Shown in pieces: positions 1 to 11,814 of a stretch of 64,000 nucleotides of DNA (position 1 is the first letter of the stretch; every line of letters starts with the position of its first letter). The translations under genes and the position numbers were made by a program. The notes under the pieces are model-generated. The model searched no databases and was not told the origin of the DNA. It saw nothing but the letters and a program-made list of their open reading frames with translations. This DNA is from Lithospermum erythrorhizon (Eukaryota; Streptophyta; Magnoliopsida; Boraginales; Boraginaceae), in assembly GCA_019722365.1 (NCBI GenBank), contig JADFUC010001378.1:1-64000 (forward strand). The letters run 5' to 3'.

Positions 1-1390
1 CTAGTTACGTATTGCTACTTGCATGTGCCAATGACAGTGTTTGAATAAGATTACTTCACTTATTTGATAACGCTATCTCGCTAATAACGTATTAATTGAA
101 AGATTAAAGATGCCTATTAAACCGATTTTCCAGTGAACTTTTTTCATGTTAGATGTTTATGTCACGCCCTTCAATTAGTTGCTAAAGATGGAATAAACGT
201 TGTTTGGGATGAGTTTATTTACCAATTGTAAGGTCGTTAATTTTGTTGTTAATGGCGTGGGGTTAAGACATTATAAAAATTGGCCGAGGCTTCGAAAGAA
301 GTTTAAAAAATTAATTTTGGATTGCGACACTAGACGTGAACTCGAATTTACGATCTACTAGTTCGTGCATATATGTATATGGATGAAATTACAACATTTT
401 ATGAGATGCACGCTCCCATTGGTGAATATTATCCCCCACTCACATATAATAATTGGAAATATTGCTATGAATTACTTAAATTTCTCGGTTTTTATTTAAA
501 GATTATACTAGTTTTTCTAACTCAATATGAACCAAATATCTTGCTTTAGAATGTATCGTTAATCTTTCCATTCATATGACTAAACATGTAGAGTGGTCAT
601 GCTGTTAGAGATATGGTTCCGAATATGGAAGACAGTTTAAAATATTTTCATCCTATCCCACATGCATATGCAATTGGTATACTTCGATCCTAACACTAAA
701 TTAAGTCATTTTTAATTTATGTGAAATCCTATTACGAAGCATTAGTATCCTTTAATCCCTAACTAAAGAGTTTTGATGTTCAAAAAATGGAGCATGGAAT
801 CAAACGTGATATGGCAATACATGTATAGCAAATATCACCATAAAGCCTCACCTCTCTGTAGCGGAACAAGTTTTAATATACCCATGGGAGTTAAGATACT
901 TAAGTCAACATGATCACATATATGAATGCTTTTTACAATTAGGTAACACTAATCCAATCGCTTCCACAAGACACTAATGAAGTTAACCCAATATTTAACT
1001 AATAACTTTGAATCGAGTCAATATAATGATAATAACCCTTTCGATATATCAAACGGGCGTATTTAATATGAAGCATTGTTTCCGTATTGTCTAAGATGAC
1101 AAAAGAAATATTTTCTATACCTATGTCAACAATAGCTAGTTGAACTGCATTTAGCATGGGCGAAGCTCCAATACACTCAAAGACGCTCACACTTCATGCC
1201 CGGCGATCAAGCATGTGGGTTCAGACGCGATTACGTGAGCATCGATGCAAAAGATAAGTATACACTCACGTGAAGGAAAGGAAAGGATTTGTTCGACGAT
1301 CTTAGTGACATTGAGGAAGAACAAATAGATGAAGAGAACAACACAATGTAAATACATTCCGACAGCAATAATCCGCATTTGGGGCCAAGG
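1..1390 (+). pseudogene. hAT transposase, C-terminal two thirds, frameshifted
   Basis: The clearest part is at about 1085-1165, where a frame reads LSKM.KEIFSIPMSTIAS followed, after a stop, by AFSMG: the hAT C-terminal dimerisation signature (MSTIASESAFSMG). Around 330-720 the DNA parallels the copy at 29164-34573, which encodes a DCDTR..F segment and a conserved IHLALECIVNLS stretch. The acidic tail (EE.EE) follows at 1300-1350. Frameshifts and stops are frequent. In an intact element this protein would bind the ends and catalyse cut-and-paste movement in the nucleus. The N-terminal BED zinc finger would lie left of the window. Confidence 0.75.
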
Positions 1391-1565
1391 TGGCGATGAC
1401 AGATTTGTATAGTTTTTATAATTTTGACTGAGTGTATGAAATTAATGTAATCTCCTAGCCCGCACGAGTATAAACGGCAGAACGGCTCAATACAATATCT
1501 TATGTTTCTTTACATTTTCGATACAATTAAATGGAATTGAAACGGCATACCATTGCAAAATTAAC

Positions 1566-1736
1566 GGTACCATTTATACTTTTGGGAACGTGGTACCGTT
1601 AATTGAAAACGGTACCACGTTTAGGTTATTAAATTATTTAGATATCGGGAAAGCAAACGTGGTACCGTTTAAAAGGAAACGGTACCACGTTTAACTTAAA
1701 AATCGGTTACACTTTCTGTAAGTTAAACGTGGTACC
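1566..1736. repeat. Cluster of six GGTACC-centred palindromes between the two hAT genes
   Basis: GGTACC occurs at 1566, 1592, 1611, 1661, 1681 and 1731, mostly in the context AAACGTGGTACCGTT or its complement. Neighbouring copies alternate in orientation (for example 1587-1620), so they can also form hairpins with a short loop. The same cluster sits at 18125-18175 and 31460-31484, and relatives lie near the element ends. By analogy with Ac-type hAT elements, such repeated short motifs may be transposase-binding sites; their position upstream of the second ORF could alternatively make this its promoter. Confidence 0.8.
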
Positions 1737-1933
1737 GTTTAAAATGAACGCACCGCTGCTTATATCGAGCAAGTGGTGGCAATAGTTACGACTCTTTTGA
1801 ACTTCATTTTCATTATTAACATAATTTCATCACAAATTCTCCCACAATTTCCTCAAATTTCTTAGATACAAATTATACCAAACTCCATAAACTTATTTTA
1901 TACTTATTTGTAATATATTGTTTAATTTATAAA

Positions 1934-3161
1934 ATGTTCAAAAAACAACAAATAAGTGGACAAGAGGGGGCACAATCATCACGTGAGAAAAAGAGAAGAA
2001 AGGTCAGAATTAAAGAGGCGTAACCCCAATACGAGGAGGAACTCTGAGAAGTGGAGGAGGATGACCACGGAAGTGGGTGTCGTGAAAGAGCAATGTAAAT
2101 GCACGACAAGTGTTTATTCTGATTTATACCAAACAATTTACTAGTAACCTCGTATTCCAATACCTAGAAATGCTCAATTAGCAAATATTTGTACATTTAG
2201 TTGTAGAATGGTCCGAAATTGTAGTTCAATTTATAAGAATTATGGGTATGGACCGTAGGGTTGAACTAGATAATGGCTAATTCTGATAGACTGTTTAATA
2301 AAACACAAGAACTAATGGAGGAGGATCTATGAATGAATTTTTAAGATTAGACATGAGGACTATAACGATGAATGGTTGTGAGGATTATCCCAATTAGGGG
2401 CTAAAGAATTGACCACCAGCCAAACTATTAATATTAATACACCGCAGAGCCCAAAACCCTATTAAGGTATAACAACTGATGGGCGGAAGTTTGTATCCAA
2501 GGTGGTCCAAGGAATTTTGTTTCCCACAACTAGTCAAAGCCACCGAACTCACATGATATTTATGACTCTAACTTGGAAGCCTTTTGACCGAGCACGGTTG
2601 TTAACTACCCCACGTTATCCTAACACATTTTCCATCATAAGAATAAGGCGCCCACAATACGCACGATCTTCACATTTGTTGGTTAAGAGGGAAAATGTGC
2701 TCATTCCAGATTTGTTTGAAGGAAGCATGATTTCAAAGCCTCAATTTCTAAGTTTGAGGTTTATTTATGATACGGCTGAGATTCAAGGGAGATCTATTCT
2801 ATGAACTATGAGAGGTTGTGCAAAAGCCGCGTGAACTATATCGGTGCAGAAATTGGCTATGCTCCGATAGCGGGTTCCTAGAGTCATGGGCATGGAGAGG
2901 GTCTACCCAGATCCTCAAATTGAGGCTACTACCTCGCAACAACCAACAGAGCTAGAGGTGACACTCAAGCAGGTTGTTAGATTTGCAGACCGGGTCATAC
3001 GTAGACGTGTCGACATGTCACGGGTGACCGGAAGAGATGATCAACGAAATGACGGGCGACAAGGGATCCATATGGCCGACACCGGGCGCTTTAATAGATC
3101 GCACAACACCTTCTCAACAATGAGTGGCTCTCCCCATCACGCCCACCTCCTCCATTTATAG
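1934..3161 (+). pseudogene. Second ORF of the hAT family (resembles 'putative plant transposon protein'), copy 1
   Basis: Starts with ATG in a conserved context (ATTGTTTAATTTATAAAATG) shared with 18407. The N-terminus is Lys/Gln/His-rich (KKQQISGQEG..HH), then a basic stretch. Combining the three copies gives a readable backbone: a segment near 2150-2290 like LANICTF..MVSEIVVQFYK, a second near 2490-2680 (GILFPTTS, then a PNTF.IIRI segment), and a proline/histidine-rich end at about 3130-3160. The order recalls the plant family annotated as putative plant transposon protein (VR.FYAN.. then ..LPR....), but the match is weak and from memory. Multiple frameshifts; not functional here. Confidence 0.45.
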
Positions 3162-3484
3162 TTGAAATAAGAATCCAGTCAGTTAAACACACGAGCGAAT
3201 GTTACATATTATATGTATGATGTTTTTTCCTGCTAACAATGTTATTTACGTATTTCATCAAATTGTTAAATTTATGTGAATGTTTGAATGTTGTGAATGT
3301 TTGAACGCTTTTCAATTGCAATTTCACGCTTGAATGAAATTTAACGCGTGAACGAATGGAACGTGTATGTTCAAGGTCATGATTCTTTCGAAAATCTGAT
3401 CTTTCTTCTCGAAAGTAAACGCGTACTGCATGATGGAACGAAAATTAATGCTTATAAGCAGTGAAATGCAATATTTATGTATTA

Positions 3485-3768
3485 ACGCGGGTACCGCTTC
3501 ATATGAAAAGTACCATTAGCATAACGTGTACCGCTTTCATATGTAATCTGCATTCACGTTAATACGGGCCTAAGGGGCCTCGACCGGGCCCGCCGAGGCC
3601 CACTGAATATGGGGATACCATCCGGCCGCGGCTCGGCCCAATCACTGCCCCCTGCCCCGATCTACCTTTATTAACGAACAAGTCGCTCGTACCCGCGGGC
3701 CCGGCCGACTGAACTGACTGGTGGGCCGGGTTCTAACGTGCCCACCGAGGCTCCGCTTGCCACGTCAA
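3485..3768. repeat. hAT copy 1 right subterminal region: GGTACC motifs then GGGCC-rich block
   Basis: Degenerate GGTACCGCTT motifs at 3490-3560 are followed by about 200 bp dense in GGGCCCG, GGCCTCG and CCGGCCG words, a sharp GC peak in AT-rich DNA. Many plant hAT elements carry GGGCC-type subterminal repeats next to a TAGGG- or TAG-type terminus, so this block is read as the subterminal binding region. Confidence 0.65.
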
Positions 3769-4995
3769 ATATAACGAGACTAAATGGGTAACTTGGACAT
3801 AGGCTTCGTCGACTCGATAAAAATCCGATTGCCGGGGATCCGTCCGGTCCGGCCGGGATTTTCGGATAAAAACCGGTCACCGACCTGTTTTTTTAACTAT
3901 GTTGAATGAACCTGACCTGATCCGTTATCGGGTCCGATCGATCGATTATAACCCCGTCCTATCTGCCCAAGATTTTTTTAAATAAAACAATCCCAATGCT
4001 CATTTCCCCAAAAATAACTATCACCCCAAATTTAGTCTATAATCCCTAAACTACTCACTACCAAAATTTCTCTCAGCCTCTTTCACAGACAAAGAAAAAC
4101 CCCTAAACCATTCTCCCCTCCTCAGATCGCTTCTATCACGATCTGCCAAGCCTCCCCCTATCACGATTCAAACACTCAAGTGCCCTTGCTACGTTGCTAT
4201 TAATCTCCATTCTTTAAAGCTATATTATTTCAAATGTTTTATTATTTTTAGTTATTATTTCTAATTTGTTTTATTTCTAATTTGTTTATTAATTTTAGTT
4301 TATTAATTTGTATTAATTTTGTTATTATTTTAGTTATTATTTCAATTTTTAGTTGTTTATTAATTTTAGTTGTTTATTAATTTTAGTTATCAGTTCAATT
4401 TGTTTATTAATTTTAGTTTATTAATTTGTTATTATTTAGTTATTAATTATAGGTAAATACAAATCATTTCACAATGGTTAATCTATTACATGCATACATT
4501 CTAATAGATAAGTTCAAGGAGATGTTTGTCGAGCTTGAATTTTATGGAGTCGTCATGGCGATTTACTATAAAAAAATTCAAAATAATAATAATGGATTGA
4601 AAAGCCGAACATCGCTTCCAAGCGATTTTACCATCAACGATTTGGGGGTCAAGTTTGGATATCATGATTTATGAATTTGTTAATAAATCGATGTTTTTAT
4701 ATATAAAAAAATCATTATTGTGATTGACTATACTAATATAAGTAATATTTTATGTCTGTGTCATGGCTGATTTCGAGTTGTCCGGTTGTAATGGCTCAAG
4801 AATATCACAATATCATGTCCCAGAAATCCTGGGTCCGACAAGACTAAACTCGCGCTTTCAATATAAGGACTAAATCGGCAACTAGCCCCTAAAAGATTGT
4901 CCAATTCTATTTTTGATGGTTGGCTTATTAAATTAAAGTAACTCAAATAAATATTTTTTATATATCGTAATAATTTAATATTTGATGTGTGTGCA
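3769..4995. other. Intergenic DNA with a GC-rich patch and a TTATTAATTTTAGTT minisatellite
   Basis: Bases 3800-3960 are rich in GGTCC/GACC words (CCGGTC, GGTCCGATCG) and may be the end of another, unresolved hAT element. Bases 4228-4450 are low-complexity, built from repeats of TTTATTAATTTTAGTTATT. An open stretch at 4474-4671 has no recognisable product. No gene is supported. Confidence 0.5.
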
Positions 4996-5102
4996 TACCA
5001 TCTCAGGCCTTAGTAGGAGGTATTTGTGAAACATTTTTCCCAACAATAAACCTCCTTTGACAAAAGTCAAACCCCTCATCTTCACTATCCTAATATCCAC
5101 AA

Positions 5103-5603
5103 ATGGCTTGGCGCGGCTCAGCTCCTGCTCCTCTAATGTCCGCCTCCAGAGCTTCCAGCTTCCGGTCATCTCCGCCTCTCCGACGCCTCCGTCCTCCTCC
5201 TCCTCCTCTCGCCGCTTCTCCTTCACTCAACCCCAGGTCTCACATCTATCTACCACTTGAATTCAAATAAAAATCAAATTTATGTGTCTCAATTAATACC
5301 ACAGTTTGTTAATTTCGATAATTGGAAACAAACCACTAATCTTTTAGTGATGTAGGTAATGGTTACTATTTTTCGATTCATTTAAAGATTTGATTTTATT
5401 TTCTAAAAATTGATTTACATTTGGTGTTTAGGACCAATGGAGAATTGGGATATGTACAATCATTGCTGCCGATACACAACATTGTGGCTGGAGTACGTTT
5501 GACTTCACACCTGACGGTCAACGCCCGAGAGTTTTGCGAGCTGTCCTTGGCGAGTACCTTCTGCCGCTCCTGTCCGATCACAATGTTTGACGTGAGGTCT
5601 TAA
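5103..5603 (+). CDS. NUCLEAR FUSION DEFECTIVE 6-like mitochondrial protein, two exons
   Basis: Exon 1 (5103-5236) and exon 2 (5432-5603) join in frame across a GT...AG intron (donor CCCAG|GTCTCA, acceptor TGTTTAG|GAC). The joined product is about 101 residues. The first 45 are Ser/Arg/Pro-rich and lack acidic residues (MAWRGSAPAPLMSASRASS...), as expected of a mitochondrial targeting peptide. The second part has GELG..QSLLP.HN.VAG.RLTSHL and a FCELS...FCRSC tail. Plant NFD6-like proteins are about 100 residues with the same plan: targeting peptide, then (G/E)LG..QSLLPLH..VA.ARL.S. Arabidopsis NFD6 is a mitochondrial protein needed for nuclear fusion in the female gametophyte. The last residues may be alternatively spliced. 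The frame is intact, unlike most of the window. Confidence 0.7.
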
Positions 5604-6690
5604 ATCTGTTAATTGTGACCTTTAGGATTATTTGTTATATTATCTGTCAGTAGGTGTAATCTGATTTTAGATTATGATTAAAGGAATCCACATTGTATGA
5701 ATTGATAGTTCCACTAGAGTGATTCTAATTAGTTAGAGTGAAATGAAAAACATATTTTGTATGTGTAATGTGGGCTAGTAGTTCAAACTGAAGAGATATT
5801 GTAAAATGTGAAATCTAATAACTCATATTAAATCAGCTTTCTTTTTGAAGACATGTTATAATTGTCCATGCTTATGTAGTCGTATTGGTGCTTATATAAC
5901 GCCCCCACACGAGCATTATAAGTTATTTTGGTTGTGCTCTTTATTTATCCCTTGACAAATTCCTTGATCCGCCATCTTCCAAAACTAATATCATTATCCT
6001 TTGATTATTCTGCTGTTTAGGTTGTATTTTATTTCAACCTGCACCCTTTTATATTTGCTTTTGTGTATCATTGCAGGTACTGAAACCAGTCTAGTCTTTC
6101 TGTGCAATTGGAGACTTCATAGTACATCATGAGAAGAGCTTTTATTTAGCAGGTTCCTTATGTTGATACTATTTTTTCATAAAGAAACACAAATTCTTGT
6201 TTTTATCTTCATTCAAATGTTGTCAACGGCATTATCTAATGCAAATATGCTATTTAGATTCTCTAAGAGCTACAAGATCATCTTTTTCCTTTAGATATTG
6301 ATGTTTTTGCAGCGTTTATTGTTTTGTAAGGAATATATATAATTAGTTAGCCACACCACCAATATGATGGTGCATTGTGCAATAATTCATCTAATTTTGT
6401 TACAATTTTCCTACTTCCCTATAAACATGTTTGGTCCTGATGAGTCGATCACTGGTTAGCCCGTTGTCGGAAGCAGTTAATTCAGGAGCTATACATACAT
6501 CGGAGATTTAAAATGTATACATTGTTTATTACTCCCTCAGTTTTAATCCCTGATGCTTGCATAGTTGCATACATGGCTCCTGAATTTGGAAAAGCAGGCA
6601 TATTATATAAAATTTGTCTTAAAATGGAAGGCTTACATGGTTGTTTATGTACGAAATATGATACTGTTACAGTTTTACTCTTGCATTCTA
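5604..6690. other. Probable 3' region of the NFD6-like gene and introns
   Basis: A pyrimidine-poor AT-rich stretch. A plausible acceptor (ATTGCAG|GTACTG at about 6076) opens a short segment to about 6151, which could be an alternative 3' exon of the upstream gene or an upstream exon of the gene at 6691. Neither can be decided by eye. No other feature seen. Confidence 0.35.
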
Positions 6691-7766
6691 GAAATTCACA
6701 GGGAACTTTGAAAACAAAAGACTGAAGATTCAAAATGTGAAGCCAAGTGAACTCTGTTGAATGATTGTGGTGTAGTTAATCTGCCTACAAAAATGACATT
6801 TCTGGAAGACAATGGAAGTGACATCATATCTACTATTCCAGATTTTGGGAAGATTACACCGAGGCATCGCCAATACATTTTATGTTTGCAGTCTCGCTTG
6901 GCATCTACAAAAGGTACATAGTTACACTGCTGACCAGTGATTTCATTGTCTCTCTTCTATTTTCTCCTTGCCTTGTCAATTTACTGAGAGTTAAAGAGTA
7001 AGACATTATTGAAAAAAGAGAGGGAACTTGGAAGAGAGAGTTTGAAGGGAGGAATTGAAATTTCATTAGATTGAAATGGATATTATATCTATAAGTAAGA
7101 ATTTGTCAATCAATGGCCAACCAACTTGCATCTAACAACGCCACTATTAACATCATATTATATTTCTAACATTAATTCAGAAACTGTGAGCAGAGAAAAA
7201 GTGCCGCTTCAAATGCAAATAATTTGTAGGGGAAGAGAAAATGAATTGTTGGACTACTTAAGGTCGCTGTTGCAGTGCTGTACTGCTCAATTAATTGCAT
7301 CCTTTCCTCTGTTGAAGGTAATAGAGGTTTTCTATTATGTTTAATAGCTCTAGATAAGACGTGGTTATTTTCTTTTTAGATATTTCTTAATTGTCAGTTC
7401 AAATGATAAGAATAAGGAATCATTCTATTGGCAATCCTGTTACTATATACAAAGACATACTATCGACATTTTTTCTTTCCTTTGTTTTATTTGTCATGTG
7501 CATTTCTTCTTATTGCTTTGGTGCTTTGAACAAACAGGTGGTAGAGCTTTCGAACCAACCTCTGCAGAACTTAAGTGAGACGATTCACCTCAAGTGGGGG
7601 TCCATGGTCTTTAGCTACCCTCTCACCCAGAATTCTAGTACTCCTAATTTATCTGAGGATATCTCTTCAGGGACTATGAGTAGTGGGAGTTGAAGAAGAT
7701 TGCATTGATCTTTGTCGAAGATACTTCTCTTATCTTTCAACCTCAATCTCTTTTGACACGGATTAA
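6691..7766 (+). CDS. Unrecognised spliced plant gene (C-terminal three exons visible)
   Basis: Three exons join through good splice sites. Exon a is about 6691-6914, ending CTACAAAAG before GTACAT. Exon b is about 7172-7317, acceptor AATTCAG, ending TTGAAG before GTAATA. Exon c is 7540-7766, acceptor AAACAG. The joined frame reads through ISTIPDFGKITPRHRQYI, then ELLDYLRSLLQC and FPLLK, then VVELSNQPLQNLSETIHLKW and a Ser-rich stretch. One-base shifts near 6756 and 7690 are needed; after the second, the end reads EEDCIDLCRRYFSYL...FDTD and stops at 7764-7766. The coherence of frame, codon use and splice sites supports a real gene. I do not recognise the family, and upstream exons were not found with confidence. 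Confidence 0.5.
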
Positions 7767-9955
7767 TGTAATTCTAGCTGCTGTTTTCTTGGTGAGAGTA
7801 TTATTTTTCCCCTGCTTTACAATTGAACCTACAAATCTGATACTTCATTGCTAGCGACATGTTGTGGCTTTTCTCCCCGTTTTGATATCTAGTGTTTCTT
7901 TTTTTTCTCTTTTGTGGCAATATAGGTGTATGCTTTTGGGGTACCATCTCAGGGCCTCGAATATCGCTCAGAGCTTACTGAACTCTGTCACTGCCATTTT
8001 CCGGTGTGGATGATTCTTCAAGTGGGCAAGTTGCTTGAAGTTTACAATTGATTCATGTAAGGATATTAAGGAATACTTCAACAATATAAGTAGTAAATAT
8101 GTGGTTTGAAGTTATTCGTGGTTGGAGATAATTTAAGTGCTTTTCTTTTTCTTAAAGAGACGGTTTAGCCTTCTGCTTCACCTAGAATTGAAGAAATACT
8201 TAAACACACTTATAATATCAAAAGAAATACATAACAATGTTTTCTAGGAGATAATTATATTAGATGGATAGCCAAACTTTCTTTGTACAAACACATAATC
8301 ACATAATATATAAACGATTTATATATATAAAAGAGAAATCCAAGTTTTCAAAACTTAACCGAAACATCTAAATTTCACCAGATTGTCTGACCTTTCTAAG
8401 AGGTCCCTGCCTCACTCATATGCTGGCTTCCCAAAAACATCGTTAATTTAACAAAGAAAAAATAACGAGTTAATTGCTAATTTCAATCCCACATAACTAA
8501 TTTGCGCTAGTCCGCAGTAATTGAAAGTCATACAAATGTTGCACATTTGGTATCTATTTCTAACGTCTAAAATAGGAACGAATGTATATCATTTGTCAAT
8601 TTCGGACCATACTCTAATATGAACATTATAACTATACGAGACTAAACGGGTAACTTGACCTAATATACACACACCCAAATAGTGTTTACTCTCTCTGAAG
8701 ATAATTTCAATTACCCTTACTTTACAAATAAAATAAATATTTAAGCCACTCCAGTTCAGATAACAACAAGCTCCAAAGACGCCCCCAATTGCCAATTGCC
8801 CAACTCATTATCACTTATGCATTATCGCACTACAACCTAGTCTCTCAAAGGCTTCCCTATTTCGATTGCCGATTGTCGATTCATCTCCCCTATCAGCTTC
8901 ATTCATTATTGTCGATCTCGATAAATTGTCGCTTTTAATTGTTTTTTGCTGTTTATTGTTAGTTGTGAAATTGGTTTTGAGGTGTTGTTTAATAATCGTC
9001 ATAGATTGTTATTATTATTATCATGTCTATCCGGTATATAATTTGTTTTATTTAGTCGCTTTTTAGGTTTTTTTAACATGTTATTAATGATTTTACTTAT
9101 CCTCAGAATCGATTATTTTTTAGCCATGCGCCTTTTCCCCGCGCATTTGACTGCATTTCTCCTTCTCTAACACTTTCTGTCTCTGCTCAGATAACACTGC
9201 TCATCAAAACCACATTCTTGCTTCGAATGATCTTCCGGTTCTTCAAATCATAGAACCTCAGATCCCATCTCGCTGGCCAATTCACAAAGTAGCAAATGTT
9301 GGATTTTGGTTTCAAGCTTATTTCTAGCATTTATATCAACATGAACATATTAAACAACCAAATACTGTGAAAGAATATTTACCTTCTTCGAACTCCACAT
9401 CTCTTCTATCTCTCGAACTGTAGGACCTAAGGTCCCTCTGCTTATCAAGAAGGCACCAGATTGATTAAGGCCCCGCCCGTAACGCTTCGAGGTAAACTAC
9501 AACAGAATCCTCATACTTCAAAGACGCTCATTTACATTCCTGCTCATCCTCTCCTCGCTATTCCCGCTCGCTAGTGTTCCCCAGAACAGTCTTCGCAATC
9601 CTTATCCCATTCTCGGCACAATATTGTTTTGAAACTATATCACCGTATTCACCCCCATTGCCTGATCTCAAACATTCACTTCCTCAAATTTCCGCCTCAT
9701 TCTCAACTATAGCTCATTTCGAAGACTTCATACACCTCGTGATTTATTCTTCTTAAAAATAAACCAAAACTTTTCGTCGCATCAAGGATTTTTTAAGATG
9801 AATTTATCCCATACGCTGTTATTGTAAATTAGAGGTCAAATGAAAATGACTGTTGTTTTATTTTTTTTCTAACACTTAGCTTAAAACGGCATTGGCTGAT
9901 TTTAGGTGCTCCGAATTATTAAATTTACTATTGTTTGTTTTAAATTGATATGCAG
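7767..9955. other. Intergenic region upstream of the cyclase remnant, one possible short exon
   Basis: A transcribed-looking segment at 8760-9000 (pyrimidine-rich, few ATGs) resembles a 5' leader. Bases 9191-9290 hold an open frame (DNTAHQNHILASND...) after a CTCAG acceptor, which may be an exon of an unidentified gene. Bases 9430-9760 have higher complexity but no readable product on either strand. The first exon or exons expected of the oxidosqualene cyclase gene were not found here. Confidence 0.3.
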
Positions 9956-11260
9956 AATGAGGATGGTGGCTGGGGATTGCATATAGAGGGTCATAGCACA
10001 ATGCTCATTGCTTGACTTATATATGTTTGCGTTGCTTGGTGAGGGGCCTGATGGATATAAAACAATGCCTTGTGCTAGAGGACGTAAATGGATACTCAAC
10101 CATGGTAGCGTTTACATCGACATACCTTCCTAGGGAAAGACATGGCTTTCAGTGCAAGTATTTTATTATATAGTAAAGTGGATGCCCTTAATTTAAGTCC
10201 ATACTGAAAACGTCAGTTGTTTAGTTATCCCTTTGTTAGAAATATAGTTGTTTAGTTATGAGTTTGTACTTTGTACTGTTAGTAGTCTAGCTAGAAGTGT
10301 AGAAATAAGCCGAGTGTATACTATTACAGCCTTTTCATTTAACTTTAGTTAGCTACTTGTATGTGTATGTACGCTCATTTTAACCTAATTGTCCACTGAG
10401 GCTGGTCAACTACAATGCCATTCACTTATTTCACTGACATGCTCTTTCACTCTTCTGTGTTTTTCATTCAAGATTCTTGGAGTACTTGATTGGTCAGGAA
10501 GCAATCCCATGCCCCCTGAATTTTGGATTCTTCCATCTTTTTGCCCTGTGAATCCAGGTACTCTCTGTTATTTTACATTGGAAACAATGAAATTGATGTT
10601 TAGTAATATAGCAAATTACATCAATAGATATTGAGAATAATTTCAGTGAAGGAGGTGGGTGATGATACATCAGAGTAGTTAATAGGAATTGGTTTAAGAA
10701 ACCAAAAACATATTCTGATTTCTTTTATTTTTTGGCGATCAGTCAAAGGATCATTTGTTTTGACATCAAGTTCCCCTCTCTTGATGTATTGTGTATTTTG
10801 AGAAGTTTCCTAAATATAAGACTTATGTTTAAGCTATATTGGCTTCTTTCTATGTAGCAAAAGTGTGGTACTATTGTCGAATGGGTATATATATGCTCAT
10901 GTCATATTTTGTACGGAAGAAAATTTGTTGGCCCTATTACACCACTCATTCAAATTTAAGAGATGAATTGCTTCAACCTTATCATGAAATCAATTGAACA
11001 AAGTCCGACACTTTGTGCTTAAGGTGTTTATCTTTCCCTCCAACTCAAATTGTTCTCTCATGCATCATGGCGTTCTCCATAATTGAGTAAAAGATATACT
11101 GCTCAACTGTTCATGTAGGAAGATCTCTATTCTCCTCATCCTTGGGTTCAGGATTTTATTTGGGATAGTCTCCATTAAATTTCTGCTTGAGCCACACGAC
11201 TGCTGGCCCCTAACAAGATCAGCGAAAAGCTTTAAAGACTACCATGAGTAAGAATACATT

Positions 11261-11814
11261 ATATTAAGTCACGATTTTCAAGTCATTGGAGATTTAGGAT
11301 CGAGACCCCATCGATGCAGGGGTCTCGGCGCACCTAATTCCCGAGCCGGTTCAGATAGAGTCTAATGGTGGGCCTGAGAGGCCATCGAGACCCGTCTCTC
11401 GATCAATGGGGATTAGCCACATTTATTTTATTATCCATAAAATTTCCAATTTCTCTCTTAAATTCCTTTGCTCCAAATTCAATGTAGGTTGTTCTCTTAC
11501 TTGATTTGCATCATCTCGTATATCATTTTAAGCCAAATTCGTAGTGTAGATTGTCATTGAGAATACTAAATTATAAAGTATTACTAACCTGGAGAAGCTA
11601 GTTTGATAGACTTTGCAACAATCATCGGAGAGTTCTTTCTAGCTGATTTCACAATAAAGAATGTAGGACGCACTTTCGAGGGGGAAACCTCAGATAAAGA
11701 TTTACTTTTCGGTATTTTCAATTATTGTCTGTTCAGATTACTCTGAGATATTAGACTCGTAGGTTTTGGGTGTTGATATATCTGTTTAGTTATATCTGTG
11801 TATCATCCACAACA
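11261..11814 (+). mobile_element. Solo LTR of a copia-type element inside a cyclase exon
   Basis: It matches the reverse complement of 13638-14232 for most of its length (GAGACCCC/GGGGTCTCG core, AGAGTTCTTTCTAG, TATCTG.TTAGTTATATCT, ending CAACA). It lies between codons of one exon, whose halves join as ...CATTAT|GAAGATGAGAAC, the expected HYEDEN. ATTAT flanks both sides, consistent with a target duplication of 4-5 bp. The left TG terminus is mutated. A single LTR without internal DNA suggests LTR-LTR recombination. Confidence 0.75.

Larger units (their letters stand above)
1..3768 (+). mobile_element. hAT DNA transposon, copy 1 of a two-gene family (left end outside window)
   Basis: Aligning this stretch with 29164-34573 (reverse strand) shows the same order: transposase, GGTACC palindrome cluster, second ORF, second palindrome cluster, GGGCC-rich end. 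The right terminus reads, on the minus strand, TTGACGTGGCAAGCGG, close to the TAG.CG.GGCAA termini of the other copies, so the end is placed near 3768. The left end lies before base 1. Both reading frames are broken by many small indels, so the copy is dead. Class and limits of the right end are inferred from comparison between copies within the window. Confidence 0.75.

Noticed and set aside
3671..3880. 69-codon open frame on the minus strand in the GC-rich hAT end
   Set aside because: It lies in GGGCC-rich subterminal repeat DNA, overlaps the element terminus, and has no homologue in the other copies' reading frames.
4975..5226. Minus-strand Glu/Arg-rich open frame opposite the NFD6-like exon 1
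   Set aside because: It is the antisense shadow of a Ser/Pro-rich targeting peptide; the + strand has matching splice sites and the second exon.
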